64,000 nucleotides of DNA from Chlamydiae bacterium Ga0074140 (GTDB lineage Bacteria; Chlamydiota; Chlamydiia; Chlamydiales; Rhabdochlamydiaceae). This document shows positions 45,110 through 53,756 of this stretch, piece after piece. Within the stretch, counting starts at the first letter, position 1. Every line of letters begins with the position of its first letter. The notes beneath the pieces are model-generated. The model made no database searches and was not told the origin of the DNA. It saw only the letters and a list, made by a program, of their open reading frames with translations. The translations under genes were made by a program, and so were the position numbers. The stretch is from positions 496,001 through 560,000 of the forward strand of contig LNES01000006.1 in the NCBI GenBank assembly GCA_001464115.1, in the 5' to 3' direction.

Positions 45110-45681
45110 GCCTCAGGATCATCGGTGGAGAGATGCGAGGCCGCGCTCTCAAGTCCCCCAGAAGCACATCCATACGGCCTACCACGGGGATTTTACGGAA
45201 ATCGGTCTTTGATATCTGCAAAGAGATCATCACCGATGCAAATTTTCTAGACCTTTTTGCCGGTACAGGGGCAATGGGCATCGAAGCGCTCAGCCGCGGC
45301 GCCGCCCATGCTACCTTTGTCGATCAAGATCGAGAAGCCCTCCTCTGCATCCGCAAGAATTTAGAGACCCTCAAACTCGAAGAGAGGGGCACCATCTTTA
45401 AAGGCGATGCTCCTCAAGTTTTAAGGCGCTTCGAAGAGCAGAAAAAAACTTTCGACATCATCTACATCGATCCCCCTTACCACGAAGATCACTATCACCC
45501 TGAGATCCTTGCTCTACTCGACAGCTCCCCTATTGCCAAGGGTGCAACCATCTTCGTCGAAGAGGCAACCCCTTCACGCTGGGAGAAAGAAAAAATCCCC
45601 CTTAGGAATCTCGTGCTCAAAAGCACACGCCGCTTTGGAAGATCCATTTTGTTTCAGTATCTATCTCGCTCTCTTCTGTGA
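45106..45681 (+). CDS. rsmD: 16S rRNA (guanine(966)-N2)-methyltransferase
   Basis: RsmD methylates G966 of 16S rRNA. The 191-aa product has the family start RIIGGEMRGRALKSP, RPTTGILRKSVFDI, the SAM motif FLDLFAGTGAMGIEALSRGA (about residue 46) and the catalytic DPPYHEDHY (about 125). It overlaps the VWA gene by ATGA and lies 31 bases before coaD; rsmD-coaD pairing is common in bacteria. Orthologue CT487 (from memory). Confidence 0.93.
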   Translation: MSLRIIGGEMRGRALKSPRSTSIRPTTGILRKSVFDICKEIITDANFLDLFAGTGAMGIEALSRGAAHATFVDQDREALLCIRKNLETLKLEERGTIFKGDAPQVLRRFEEQKKTFDIIYIDPPYHEDHYHPEILALLDSSPIAKGATIFVEEATPSRWEKEKIPLRNLVLKSTRRFGRSILFQYLSRSLL

Positions 45682-45712
45682 AAAAATTCTCCTTGCTTCT
45701 AAGATCCGAATT

Positions 45713-46189
45713 ATGAAGCGTGCACTCTTCGCAGGAAGTTTTGACCCTCCGACATTCGGCCATCTCGACATCATCCGCCGAGCCGCGAGGGTCTGCGATG
45801 AACTCATCGTCGGGATCGCAATCAATATCGCCAAATCAGAGATCTTTTCCCAGAGCGAGCGCGAAAAAATGCTCCGCGAACAGACGCGCGATCTCAAAAA
45901 TGTGAAGATCGAAAGCTTTTCAGGACTTACTGTTGAATTTGCAAAACGCAAAAAGATCGACTGTCTGATCCGCGGGGTGCGACCAGGGATAGACACGAAC
46001 GAGGATTTTCAGCTCGCCCTTGCAAACCAAAAGTTGAGTGGCATAGACACACTCTTTCTTTTAGCAGACCCACGTTTCAGCCATATCAGCTCTACTCTCA
46101 TCAAAGAGATCGCCTCGTTTGATGGCTCCTTAAAAGAATTTGTTTCTCCATCCATTGAAAAGCTGTTAATAAAGCGCCTTTCAAGATAA
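45713..46189 (+). CDS. coaD: Phosphopantetheine adenylyltransferase
   Basis: CoaD catalyses the penultimate step of coenzyme A synthesis, transferring AMP to 4'-phosphopantetheine. From ATG 45713 the product is 158 aa, the family's normal length, with GSFDPPTFGHLD (the HxGH-type site is TFGH, residues 15-18), LIRGVRPGIDTNEDFQLALA (about 88) and the SSTLIKEIASFDG signature (about 125). The open frame extends to 45509 but overlaps rsmD and is not needed. Confidence 0.94.
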   Translation: MKRALFAGSFDPPTFGHLDIIRRAARVCDELIVGIAINIAKSEIFSQSEREKMLREQTRDLKNVKIESFSGLTVEFAKRKKIDCLIRGVRPGIDTNEDFQLALANQKLSGIDTLFLLADPRFSHISSTLIKEIASFDGSLKEFVSPSIEKLLIKRLSR

Positions 46190-46248
46190 AATTTGCCGAT
46201 TTTATTCTTTATCTTATTCATCCGCTGCCATAAAATTATTCCAATTTT

Positions 46249-47241
46249 ATGACAACATCTCTTGGAAGCGCAACTTCACCATCTCCTGCCAGCCCTTCTA
46301 CCCCCCAATTAGGAAGAAAGGGGTCCATTCTAAAAAACATGAATGGAAGCAGTGGCTCGTCATCTTCAAAATCTTCAGGAAAAGGAAGCGTGTCGTGGCC
46401 CGACGTTGGGACGTCGAAAGAAGACAAGCTATCCCCTGAACAGCGCGAAAAGATTGAACGAGTAAAATTCATTTCACCGCGTAAAGAAGAGGGCCAAAGC
46501 TCGATTGCTCCCGCTTCTTTCCAAGCGACCGAACAAGATGATGATGATGTCGCATATGCACCCAGCCGCCAACGTTTGGGGCTCCTCCGCTACATCCTCC
46601 CCAACTGTCTTTATGATTTCATCTGCTGGCTTTTGTGTTTAAGAGAGCCTGATCCAGTGGACCCTGCGGATCAGGATTTTGACAACGAGGTCGTTGCTCC
46701 CCGAGAAGTTGAAGCCTCTGTTGTACCAGCCGGCCCACCACAACCTACTTATGCAAACCCCGGCGAATGGGTGCAAAAAATCGCTTTAAACTGGCAGCAG
46801 TCTAACGATACTCGACGTGTAAGCGCTTTAAAAAGAGGGGTAAATGGAGTGTTCTACGGGTGCCGGGCGATTTTTGTGATCAAATGTTCTTTTGCAAAAG
46901 AAGCACCCCAATTTTTTGTGCAGAATAAACCCTACAACCTCGATACCTGGGAAAATTTCCCGAAAGAGATCCAAGAATTTTACCAAAAGCGCTGCGAAGA
47001 ACTCGCGAAAAAAGCATCAACCATCGAAACTCTTTTCATCCGAGTCCAACCAAATCCCGCTCAACCAGTTCACTCCCTTACTTCTATCGAAACGTGCAAC
47101 TTTAAAGCAGGCGACCAAGCTGCCAGACCCGAGTTCACCTCTTCTTGGGAAGATGAAAGGTTGCGCGATCCAGTAACCATTCTCAACACATACCCCGTCC
47201 TCGAAGAAGCGGGTGTTAACACTGCCGATCTCTCCTCGTAG
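46249..47241 (+). CDS. Ser-rich effector-like protein with aromatic/Cys hydrophobic motif
   Basis: The product is 330 aa. Residues 1-75 are Ser/Pro/Gly-rich and probably disordered; there is no signal peptide. A short hydrophobic segment (about 105-128, LLRYILPNCLYDFICWLLCL) shares the pattern [DE]F[FI]xWL[FL]xC with the ankyrin protein and the next gene. The C-terminal domain (about 165-330) is mixed alpha/beta (GCRAIFVIKCSFAKEAPQFF) and weakly resembles that of the following protein, suggesting distant paralogues. No ribosome-binding site precedes the ATG. A translocated-effector role is inferred only from composition. Confidence 0.7.
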   Translation: MTTSLGSATSPSPASPSTPQLGRKGSILKNMNGSSGSSSSKSSGKGSVSWPDVGTSKEDKLSPEQREKIERVKFISPRKEEGQSSIAPASFQATEQDDDDVAYAPSRQRLGLLRYILPNCLYDFICWLLCLREPDPVDPADQDFDNEVVAPREVEASVVPAGPPQPTYANPGEWVQKIALNWQQSNDTRRVSALKRGVNGVFYGCRAIFVIKCSFAKEAPQFFVQNKPYNLDTWENFPKEIQEFYQKRCEELAKKASTIETLFIRVQPNPAQPVHSLTSIETCNFKAGDQAARPEFTSSWEDERLRDPVTILNTYPVLEEAGVNTADLSS

Positions 47242-47365
47242 ATTTGAGAGACTGTTAACGGAATTTGCTAAACCCTTCTTCTGCGCAAGCCAAAAAAAAT
47301 TCTCTTTTGTCTAAATATATTTTCTTTATACTCCTTTTACGAAAATTTAACACAGGAGAGTGTCC

Positions 47366-48619
47366 ATGTCGTCACAAGCTATATCAACCAGTTCTTCTTC
47401 CTCTGCTTTAGTTTCTGCAGCACTTGCAGCGACAGCCGCGTCTAGTGATGCAGACCACACTGCACCCGTGACCTTCCACGGAGATCATGGCTCGGATTCA
47501 ATGAGTTCTGCAGCGTCTGAGGGTTCCATCTCTTCAAGTACTGCCACCGAAATGCACACAGCCACCGCTGGTACAGCGAAGCTATTTGAACTCAGACCTG
47601 TTTCTCCAAAAGCAACTGCCGTAATTGCACCAGCTCCCAAAGCAGAAGATGGCGCTCCACGTGTAGATGTTCCCCTTCCTAAACCTGAGGGCAGTGAAAC
47701 ATCTGAGGCAGTTGCGCTGGCAAGCGCAGCGGCTGCCGTTGCTGGTGCAGCAGGCGCTTCCTCTCCGCGAGGCGTTGTTGCCCCCCGATCTCCAGGAGAA
47801 TCTTCTCCTGCAAGAGATTCTGCAGGCGGTTTCTTCTCTTATATTTCAGACTTTTTCTCATGGTTATTCGAATGCTTCTGCTGCTGTTTCTCTAGCAGAG
47901 CAAGCAGCGATGAAGCAGATTCTGGAGCTAGCGGCGCTTCCGGATCCAGTGCAGGAATCGAGCTCCGTGTTGTAGTCCCAGGTGCCGATGGCGCCGGAGC
48001 AGCAGCAGGCGCTCAACCCGCAGGTGTTGACTCCGTTGCATCCGTTGCTTCGCGACCAGCAGCACTATCTAACCCTGTCCAAGAGCAGATTGAATTTGCA
48101 ATCGCACAACAGTTAGAACCGTTCAAAGGCAAAAAAGAAATCATTCCCGTAAAATTGACTTGCGTGATCCTATTCGAAACACAAGGGGCTCCTGTCGACA
48201 AAGTTTGTTTTGAACGTGTTGTGAGTAAGGATTCCCCGATTGCTGAATATGAAGAGTTATTCCGTAGTTGGTTGCCTTCAGAGGAAGACAGCGCGCGCGT
48301 GACTGGCTTTAAAGCCGCATTCGTCTCTGTCAAAGAAAACGAAAATGATGATGGATCCAAGCAACTCCATGCTGATTTCCAGATTTACTCTTATAACCCT
48401 GGGGCTGCCGGAAAGCCTAAGCACGAACATCGATTTTGTCCTTCAGCAGGTGATTTTGAAGCGGCAATTGCTGCGCATCCCGAATTTAGCAAAGACCTAT
48501 CTGTAAAAGATGATTACAGAATTGATCTTCCTCAAGAGGATAAAGCATCAGCCGGATCCGCTACTGCTGCAGAAGACGCAATATCAGTAGAGGAAGAAGG
48601 AGATGTCGCAAAAGCCTAA
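47366..48619 (+). CDS. Ala/Ser-rich effector-like protein with aromatic/Cys hydrophobic motif
   Basis: The product is 417 aa. ATG 47366 has AGGAG 7 bases upstream, so GTG 47360 is not used. Residues 1-155 and about 185-235 are Ala/Ser/Gly/Pro-rich and disordered. Between them sits the hydrophobic segment FFSYISDFFSWLFECFCCCF (about 157-177), the clearest example of the motif shared with the proteins at 6653 and 46249. A globular C-terminal domain (about 240-390) includes VKLTCVILFETQGAPVDKVC and weakly matches the previous gene's C-terminus. A strong terminator follows. Confidence 0.75.
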   Translation: MSSQAISTSSSSSALVSAALAATAASSDADHTAPVTFHGDHGSDSMSSAASEGSISSSTATEMHTATAGTAKLFELRPVSPKATAVIAPAPKAEDGAPRVDVPLPKPEGSETSEAVALASAAAAVAGAAGASSPRGVVAPRSPGESSPARDSAGGFFSYISDFFSWLFECFCCCFSSRASSDEADSGASGASGSSAGIELRVVVPGADGAGAAAGAQPAGVDSVASVASRPAALSNPVQEQIEFAIAQQLEPFKGKKEIIPVKLTCVILFETQGAPVDKVCFERVVSKDSPIAEYEELFRSWLPSEEDSARVTGFKAAFVSVKENENDDGSKQLHADFQIYSYNPGAAGKPKHEHRFCPSAGDFEAAIAAHPEFSKDLSVKDDYRIDLPQEDKASAGSATAAEDAISVEEEGDVAKA

Positions 48620-48640
48620 AACACTTCTCACTCTGTAGGC

Positions 48641-48678
48641 AAAAAAAGACCCACCTTTTCGGTGGGTCTTTTTTTTGC
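48641..48678 (+). terminator. Rho-independent terminator
   Basis: The stem gacccacc / ggtgggtc with loop ttttc is flanked by seven A and followed by eight T. It lies 22 bases after the stop of the Ala/Ser-rich gene and should also work in the opposite direction. Confidence 0.93.
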
Positions 48679-48689
48679 CAAAATTCTTT

Positions 48690-48860
48690 GAGCGCGAAGC
48701 GCTCCCTGGAGTGCTGCGCTTTGCGCAGCCTTGGATTTGTTCAGACAAGGCGGAGCAAAGTAGACGTTGTTGCGTAGATGGTGTTTACCATGTCGCCTTA
48801 GTTGACCCAAGGCGGTGCGAAGCACCGCACTCCAAGGAGCTCGCCCTAAGGCGAGCTCAA
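48690..48860. repeat. Composite REP-like repeat region with covarying hairpins
   Basis: Two inverted units, 48708-48734 and 48807-48833, share the frame ggagtgc...gccttgg. The inner stems differ (tgcgc/gcgca against ggtgc/gcacc) but still pair. The left border has agcgcgaagcgct, and the right border is a perfect hairpin gagctcgcc-ctaa-ggcgagctc (48838-48859), directly after the stop of the minus-strand MORN_2 gene, for which it may act as a terminator. Confidence 0.75.
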
Positions 48861-48861
48861 A

Positions 48862-51471
48862 CTAGCCCTTTTTCTGGCCCTTTTCGTAGCGGGTCTCGAC
48901 GCATACGCCCTGTCTGTCGTAGACCTTTTTTACGCCGTGGAGCTGATCATCGACGAAGGTTTGAAGAAGACGCGGCTTACCATCATCATAGTATTTGTTG
49001 AGCTTGCCATGGCGTTTTCCATTTTTGTACTCCCCTTCGAAGACGAGTACACCTTCGGCATTCCACTCGCGTGAGAGGCCATCAAGCTGGCCATTCGTGT
49101 AGTTTGCACGAGAGGCGAGCTTGCCCGACTCGAAATAGGATCTCTCTTCGCCCACTTTGAGATCTTGTTCAAAAGCAGTCTCTTTAGAAACGGTGCCATT
49201 CGCAAAATATTGCACTGCGGGTCCATGCTTCTTATCTTTGACGAATTCAACACTCATGACGAGTTGACCCTGAGGATTGAAAACCCTCATGTTGCCCTCT
49301 TTCATTCCATTTTTATAAAAGGTGCTGGCGACCTTGCTCCCTGCCTCATTGTATTCGGAAAGCTCCCCTTCTGCTTTGTCATTTACAAAGTTGATCTCGA
49401 GAGCCTTTACTTTACCAAAATACTCGTGTGGAGGGTAGAACACCTGGTGAAGCCCTTCGCGCTTATTATCTTTGTAATGGTAGATGATCTCTTTTCCATC
49501 ACGCGCCTTTTCATAAAAGCGCCCGGTCAGTTTTCCCTGCTCGTAGGTCGCCTCTTCGACGAGGTTTCCAGCTTCATCCCAAAGTGCCTTCATGCCATGG
49601 AGCTCACCATTGTCATAAGCAATGTGCGTGTGGATCACTCCGCTGGGGAAAAATGTCTTTTGCTCTCCATGGAGTTTTCCAAAGTCGTTGTAGAGATAGC
49701 GCTTGGCAAGTCTATTAGCCTTCTTGTCAGCAACGATCTCTTTTGAAAAATATTCGAGCTGCTCTCCAACAGGCATGCCATTTCTAAAGTTTTTGACGAG
49801 CCAGAGGGAGCCATCCTCGTACCAGGTCTGTATCTGACCATCGGCTTTGCCCTCTTTGTAAGAGGCATGTGCGCGTTTTACTCCGCTCTCGTAATACTCC
49901 TCTCCTTTGCCATGCTGTTTGCCTTTAACAAACTCGACAAACTCTCTTGGGCGGAGTTTTCCGTACCAGGTGCGCACAACCCCTTCTGGAAGATCGTTTT
50001 CAAAACGGGCTTCAAAAATAAGCTCTCCCGCTTCATTCCATTCGCGGTGGAGGTTCTGTTTTTTTCCTAAAGCAAAGAGTCCCTCAGTCTTAAGGACCCC
50101 ATTGGCGTGCCACTCCTTCTTTACCTGGTCCAGCATCCCGTTTAAGTAATGCTCTTCTAAACGGCAGAGACCGTTCTGATCCCACTCTTGGCAAAGGCCC
50201 TGCTTGATTCCGCCAACAAGATTGTAAAGAATCGCCTGTGTCCCATTCTCATGCCACTCTTCGTATACACCCTCTTTTGCACCATTTAGATAGGTGGCGC
50301 GCATCTTGGGTTGGCCGGAGCTGAAATACTCCTTCTGCTCCCCTTCGAACTGACCCTTCACATAGTGAAGCTCCATTTTGAGCTTTCCATTGGGATGCCA
50401 TTCGCGATAGACGCCATCCCGTACTCCGTCAACTAGGTAGTACTCTAGAAGTTTCTGGCCTGCATCATCAAATTCCACAATCGGCTCTAAAAGCTTTCCT
50501 GTTTTGTCGAATTGGGCAAGGTAAGCCGTTTTGCCGTTGGGATGATTTTTCCAGTGCTTTCCAATCGGAATGCCCATCTGGTACTCTGCTTCTCCCAGGA
50601 TCTTCCCATCGACAGCAAAGAGCTGCTCTTTGCCGTCCAACTTTCCTTTCTTGTAGAAGGCCTTGTAGCTCTCCTTGCCATTTGGATGGTATTTGACGTG
50701 GGTACCAACAGGCTCGCCCTCTTTAAAATCTTGGACCTCCACGATTGAGCGATCCTCAGCGTAGAGAATGACAGCGGGGTTCTGCCCATCGGAGTGCAGA
50801 ACACCTTTCGTGTAACGACGAGATGCTTTAAGAGCTCCGTTCTCATACCACTCAAGAGCATTCCCATGCGGCACACCATTTTCGTAAGGGATCAGGGCGG
50901 TGCGAACTCCTTTTGGAGTGTAGCGGTTTAATTCCCCAACTAGCTTTCCTTCAAAATAGCTTCCCTCTTCGGCTTTTGATCCATCTTCATGGTAGGAGAT
51001 CACAGAGCCGTGACGGTGCCCGTTTTTGAAAGCAGCGCTTCCGCGGATTTGACCCGATGGGTAATAGATATGCAACTCTCCATGAACGAGACCTCTGTCA
51101 TAACTTGCGATTTTCTCGATCTTTCCATTAGGAAAATAAGAGATGCTCAAACCATGGGGGACAACTGTATTTTTCCACTCGTTATAGCCTGGGGAACCCT
51201 CCTCCACAACAGTCAGGTCCATCTCGTTTTTGAGCTTGCCATCTTCATAAAAACGTTGCTGCTTAACGGGAATTTTCCCCTCGTTGGGTTCAATAAAGAC
51301 GACGCTTTCAGGATTTCCATTCTCATAAGCCTGCATAACCTGCGGACGCCAGTGAGGCTGCCTCGGCTTCAAAGTCAGTGTGATGGGCGCTGAGTTTTTT
51401 GGTGTTTCTGCCGCAATCTGCGTGGATTTAAAGAGCAGAAAGACAAATACGAGAACGAAGAGAACCTGCAT
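48862..51471 (-). CDS. Very long exported MORN_2-repeat protein
   Basis: The product is 869 aa. AGAGG precedes the ATG, and the N-terminus is a signal peptide (MQVLFVLVFVFLLFKSTQIA). From about residue 60 to the end it is built of roughly thirty 22-25-residue repeats of the MORN_2/YwqK type, such as WYENGALKASRRYTKGVLHS, WHPNGKLKMELHYVKGQFEG and YYESGVKRAHASYKEGKADG. These form an extended beta structure. The protein is probably surface-exposed or periplasmic; partners and function are unknown. Its repeats differ from the cytosolic-type MORN of the protein at 2706. Confidence 0.85.
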   Translation of the reverse strand: MQVLFVLVFVFLLFKSTQIAAETPKNSAPITLTLKPRQPHWRPQVMQAYENGNPESVVFIEPNEGKIPVKQQRFYEDGKLKNEMDLTVVEEGSPGYNEWKNTVVPHGLSISYFPNGKIEKIASYDRGLVHGELHIYYPSGQIRGSAAFKNGHRHGSVISYHEDGSKAEEGSYFEGKLVGELNRYTPKGVRTALIPYENGVPHGNALEWYENGALKASRRYTKGVLHSDGQNPAVILYAEDRSIVEVQDFKEGEPVGTHVKYHPNGKESYKAFYKKGKLDGKEQLFAVDGKILGEAEYQMGIPIGKHWKNHPNGKTAYLAQFDKTGKLLEPIVEFDDAGQKLLEYYLVDGVRDGVYREWHPNGKLKMELHYVKGQFEGEQKEYFSSGQPKMRATYLNGAKEGVYEEWHENGTQAILYNLVGGIKQGLCQEWDQNGLCRLEEHYLNGMLDQVKKEWHANGVLKTEGLFALGKKQNLHREWNEAGELIFEARFENDLPEGVVRTWYGKLRPREFVEFVKGKQHGKGEEYYESGVKRAHASYKEGKADGQIQTWYEDGSLWLVKNFRNGMPVGEQLEYFSKEIVADKKANRLAKRYLYNDFGKLHGEQKTFFPSGVIHTHIAYDNGELHGMKALWDEAGNLVEEATYEQGKLTGRFYEKARDGKEIIYHYKDNKREGLHQVFYPPHEYFGKVKALEINFVNDKAEGELSEYNEAGSKVASTFYKNGMKEGNMRVFNPQGQLVMSVEFVKDKKHGPAVQYFANGTVSKETAFEQDLKVGEERSYFESGKLASRANYTNGQLDGLSREWNAEGVLVFEGEYKNGKRHGKLNKYYDDGKPRLLQTFVDDQLHGVKKVYDRQGVCVETRYEKGQKKG

Positions 51472-51566
51472 ATAACCTCTGAAGTGTAAACAGGCTCAGA
51501 ATAGGGAATATTGATGTTTAGAACAAGAAAGACTGCTCTATTCAAGAGCAGCCTTTCAAAAAAAAT

Positions 51567-51947
51567 CTATCTCCAGAAAGCGATCCAGAGAAGAAGAAGT
51601 CCCCAAACGAGCGGGATAATGCCGCGAATTTGAAGAATTTTCTGATCGGACATCCCGATCCTGATCGCGATTTGTGGCGCAAAAAGACCCACAACCCCTC
51701 TTACAAGCATCCCCCAACCGAGGAGGGTGACAATCAGAGCGGCATCCATCGTCCATACATTGAAAAGACTGATGACAAAGAGTCCGAGCAATATATTCAT
51801 TACCGAGCGCAAATACATTACACCGGGTGTGCCTTTAATCGACGCATAGGTCTTCATGACATTGTCTGTATAGACAAGCATCCAGATCCCAAGGACCGCC
51901 AAAAAAGGGCCGAAAACCGTTGCAATTGAAAGAGCGTTTTCGTTCAT
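51567..51947 (-). CDS. Small four-TM membrane protein, paralogue of upstream gene
   Basis: The product is 126 aa. GGAGAAG precedes the ATG. It has four hydrophobic segments (about residues 8-25, 44-64, 70-90 and 104-124) with SIKGTPGVMYLRSVMNILLG and the ending IRGIIPLVWGLLLLWIAFW. It aligns along its length with the protein at 51958 (SMKATPGAFYLAGIINLLIG, LTGVFPFIWGLALCWFAFLR). The two lie 10 bases apart, a tandem duplication. The family is not recognised. Confidence 0.78.
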   Translation of the reverse strand: MNENALSIATVFGPFLAVLGIWMLVYTDNVMKTYASIKGTPGVMYLRSVMNILLGLFVISLFNVWTMDAALIVTLLGWGMLVRGVVGLFAPQIAIRIGMSDQKILQIRGIIPLVWGLLLLWIAFWR

Positions 51948-51957
51948 AGATCTTCTC

Positions 51958-52341
51958 CTACCTTAAAAAGGCAAACCAGCAGAGAGCAAGTCCCCAGATA
52001 AAGGGAAATACACCTGTGAGTTTTATGGTTGTGTGATCTGTCATTGTCCACTTGATGAGCATATGTGGCATAAAGAGGGAAAGAACGCCTCTTACCAAAA
52101 AGACCCATCCCACCAAGGTAACGAGGAGAGAGGAGTCCCAAACCCACTCGCTGTACATGGAGATGACTGTGATACCGATTAAAAGGTTAATGATCCCGGC
52201 CAAATAAAAGGCTCCAGGAGTTGCTTTCATGGAGGCGATTACCTTGAGAAAATTCTCATTTAATACAACCATCCACATTCCAACGATGGCCAAAAGCGGC
52301 CCAAAAATACTTGCAAGCCAAATAGCTTCGTAGCTTTCCAT
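51958..52341 (-). CDS. Small four-TM membrane protein, tandem paralogue
   Basis: The product is 127 aa with GGAGG upstream of the ATG. It has four TM segments in the same positions as its downstream neighbour, with conserved FGP-LA-(V/I)GMWM at the start and the WG-x6-FxR end. It is a duplicated pair of unknown function, probably acting together in the inner membrane. Confidence 0.78.
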   Translation of the reverse strand: MESYEAIWLASIFGPLLAIVGMWMVVLNENFLKVIASMKATPGAFYLAGIINLLIGITVISMYSEWVWDSSLLVTLVGWVFLVRGVLSLFMPHMLIKWTMTDHTTIKLTGVFPFIWGLALCWFAFLR

Positions 52342-52403
52342 TCCTACCTCCGAGGAGTTAAAAAAGTGATAAACACCTAAGCGGAGAGTAGAATTTAAAT
52401 AAT

Positions 52404-52877
52404 TTATTTGTCAAGCTTTGACGGTTTCTGCAGCTGATAGCGGCCGATGAGTTCGGCGGAGGCGATGATGTGACCGGACATCGCCTTTTCGAGCTGCTCT
52501 TTGGTGGAGCCTTGGGGGAGAGTCAGGAGAGTATCGAGAGCGTAGAGCTTGAAGAAGTAGCGGTGTTCGCGGTCGGGTGGGCAGGGGCCATCATAACCGA
52601 TCTTACCGCCAGTGTTTTTTCCGGAGATCCCTTCGAGGGTTGTGTTCTCCTTAATACTCTTGATGGTTATCGGCATATTGAAATGGACCCAATGGACCCA
52701 CATTCTGTCTTTGCGGACAAATTCGGGAACATCGGGATCATCCACGATGAGGGCAAGGCTTTTGGCTTGTGAAGGAACGTCGTGGATTTCGAGTGGAGGA
52801 TTAATATTCTTTCCCTCACAGGTGTAAAGGGAGGGGATTTTTCCACCGTTTGTAAATGCTGAGCTTGTTAACTTCAT
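52404..52877 (-). CDS. YbhB/YbcL family (PEBP-like) protein
   Basis: The product is 157 aa with the PEBP signature: SLALIVDDPDVP (about residue 43), WVHWVHFNMP (about 63), GYDGPCPPDREHRYFFKLYA (about 100). The ligand pocket residues Asp, His and the PPD-x-EHRY segment are intact. Family members bind phosphate-like or lipid ligands and the E. coli forms have no clear function. The ATG overlaps the stop of the pseudopilin gene, so it is at the end of the type II secretion operon. Confidence 0.9.
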   Translation of the reverse strand: MKLTSSAFTNGGKIPSLYTCEGKNINPPLEIHDVPSQAKSLALIVDDPDVPEFVRKDRMWVHWVHFNMPITIKSIKENTTLEGISGKNTGGKIGYDGPCPPDREHRYFFKLYALDTLLTLPQGSTKEQLEKAMSGHIIASAELIGRYQLQKPSKLDK

Positions 52878-53368
52878 TTTCCTTTAGGGTATTCCTGAAC
52901 GGCTTTTATGTGAAGTAGGCTTCGGAAATCGAAAAAGCGCTCCTCTTCATCATGTTGCAGGCCGACAACTCCCTCGGGTTCGATCTTACCTGTGGGAAGA
53001 ATCTGCAAAGAGATCTCCTTTGCATGCTTGCGGTTTAGGCTGATGGATGTGACGCCCTTCAAGGGAAAGGGTTTATCTCTTTTGATGAAGTCGAGCGGCT
53101 CATCGGTCACCAATTTATAGAAAAACTGCCCCTTCTCCTCAAAAATTTTCATGCCAAAATCTGACCGGTAGCTGAGTGCGAGGCCCTGCATCTGCTTAAG
53201 TTCACACGCAACTTCAGAAACGTTACTCAAAAACTGCTGGCGGTCGATCGACTCCTTGATCTTGACGCCGAGAAATCCGGAGATCAGCGCCAAGATCGCG
53301 AGGGAGAGGCAAATCTCGAGTAGGGTGAAGGGTCTTGTTCGAAGTTTCGATTTAGTCCTTTTGCACAT
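52874..53368 (-). CDS. Type II secretion minor pseudopilin (GspH-like)
   Basis: The product is 164 aa. It begins with a basic leader and RTRPFTLLEICLSLAILALI, a prepilin peptidase site with Glu at mature +5, followed by a hydrophobic helix. The remaining part is beta-rich (MKIFEEKGQFFYKLVTDEPL). The start overlaps the gspG 3' end by 17 bases. By position it fits the minor pseudopilin that follows the major one (CT568-like). Confidence 0.82.
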   Translation of the reverse strand: MCKRTKSKLRTRPFTLLEICLSLAILALISGFLGVKIKESIDRQQFLSNVSEVACELKQMQGLALSYRSDFGMKIFEEKGQFFYKLVTDEPLDFIKRDKPFPLKGVTSISLNRKHAKEISLQILPTGKIEPEGVVGLQHDEEERFFDFRSLLHIKAVQEYPKGK

Positions 53369-53753
53369 GACCTGTTGTTTTTTTCTTTCTTACCGCTCGA
53401 TACTCCTCGGTCTTTGCACTTGTCACTTCGACCGTACTCACATCCGTTACATCAATCTTAAACTCGTTTCCCCAGCCATCTAATGTGCTTTTTGTGCCTT
53501 TCAATAACCCTGTCCGTTCAACGTAATGTGCCGGTCTTTTTTTGACATCATCGATATCAGCGCCACTTGCGAGCTCTAGAAGAAGAATCTCTTTGATCTG
53601 AGCGGCGGCCTGCTCAGATTTGAAGAAGCGGCCCTCGTCGATGCTGCCCTTCATGTTGTAGCCGATCACGCTGCCGATCAGGCCGATGAGGAAGATCACG
53701 ATCATGATCTCCATCAGGGTGAGAGGCTGTTTTTTTCTTCGTTTCTTGTCCAT
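53352..53753 (-). CDS. gspG: Type II secretion major pseudopilin GspG
   Basis: The product is 133 aa with the prepilin leader MDKKRRKKQPLTLMEIMIVI (cleavage before the Leu/Met stretch, Glu present), a hydrophobic helix to about residue 32, and the GspG-type end LDGWGNEFKIDV, where family members bind calcium. It is expected to form the periplasmic pseudopilus. It is preceded by gspF with 3 bases between. Confidence 0.9.
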   Translation of the reverse strand: MDKKRRKKQPLTLMEIMIVIFLIGLIGSVIGYNMKGSIDEGRFFKSEQAAAQIKEILLLELASGADIDDVKKRPAHYVERTGLLKGTKSTLDGWGNEFKIDVTDVSTVEVTSAKTEEYRAVRKKKTTGHVQKD

Positions 53754-53756
53754 AAG

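Noticed and set aside
45509..45712. Long N-terminal extension of coaD
   Set aside because: It overlaps rsmD and adds nothing found in the family; ATG 45713 gives the normal length and start.
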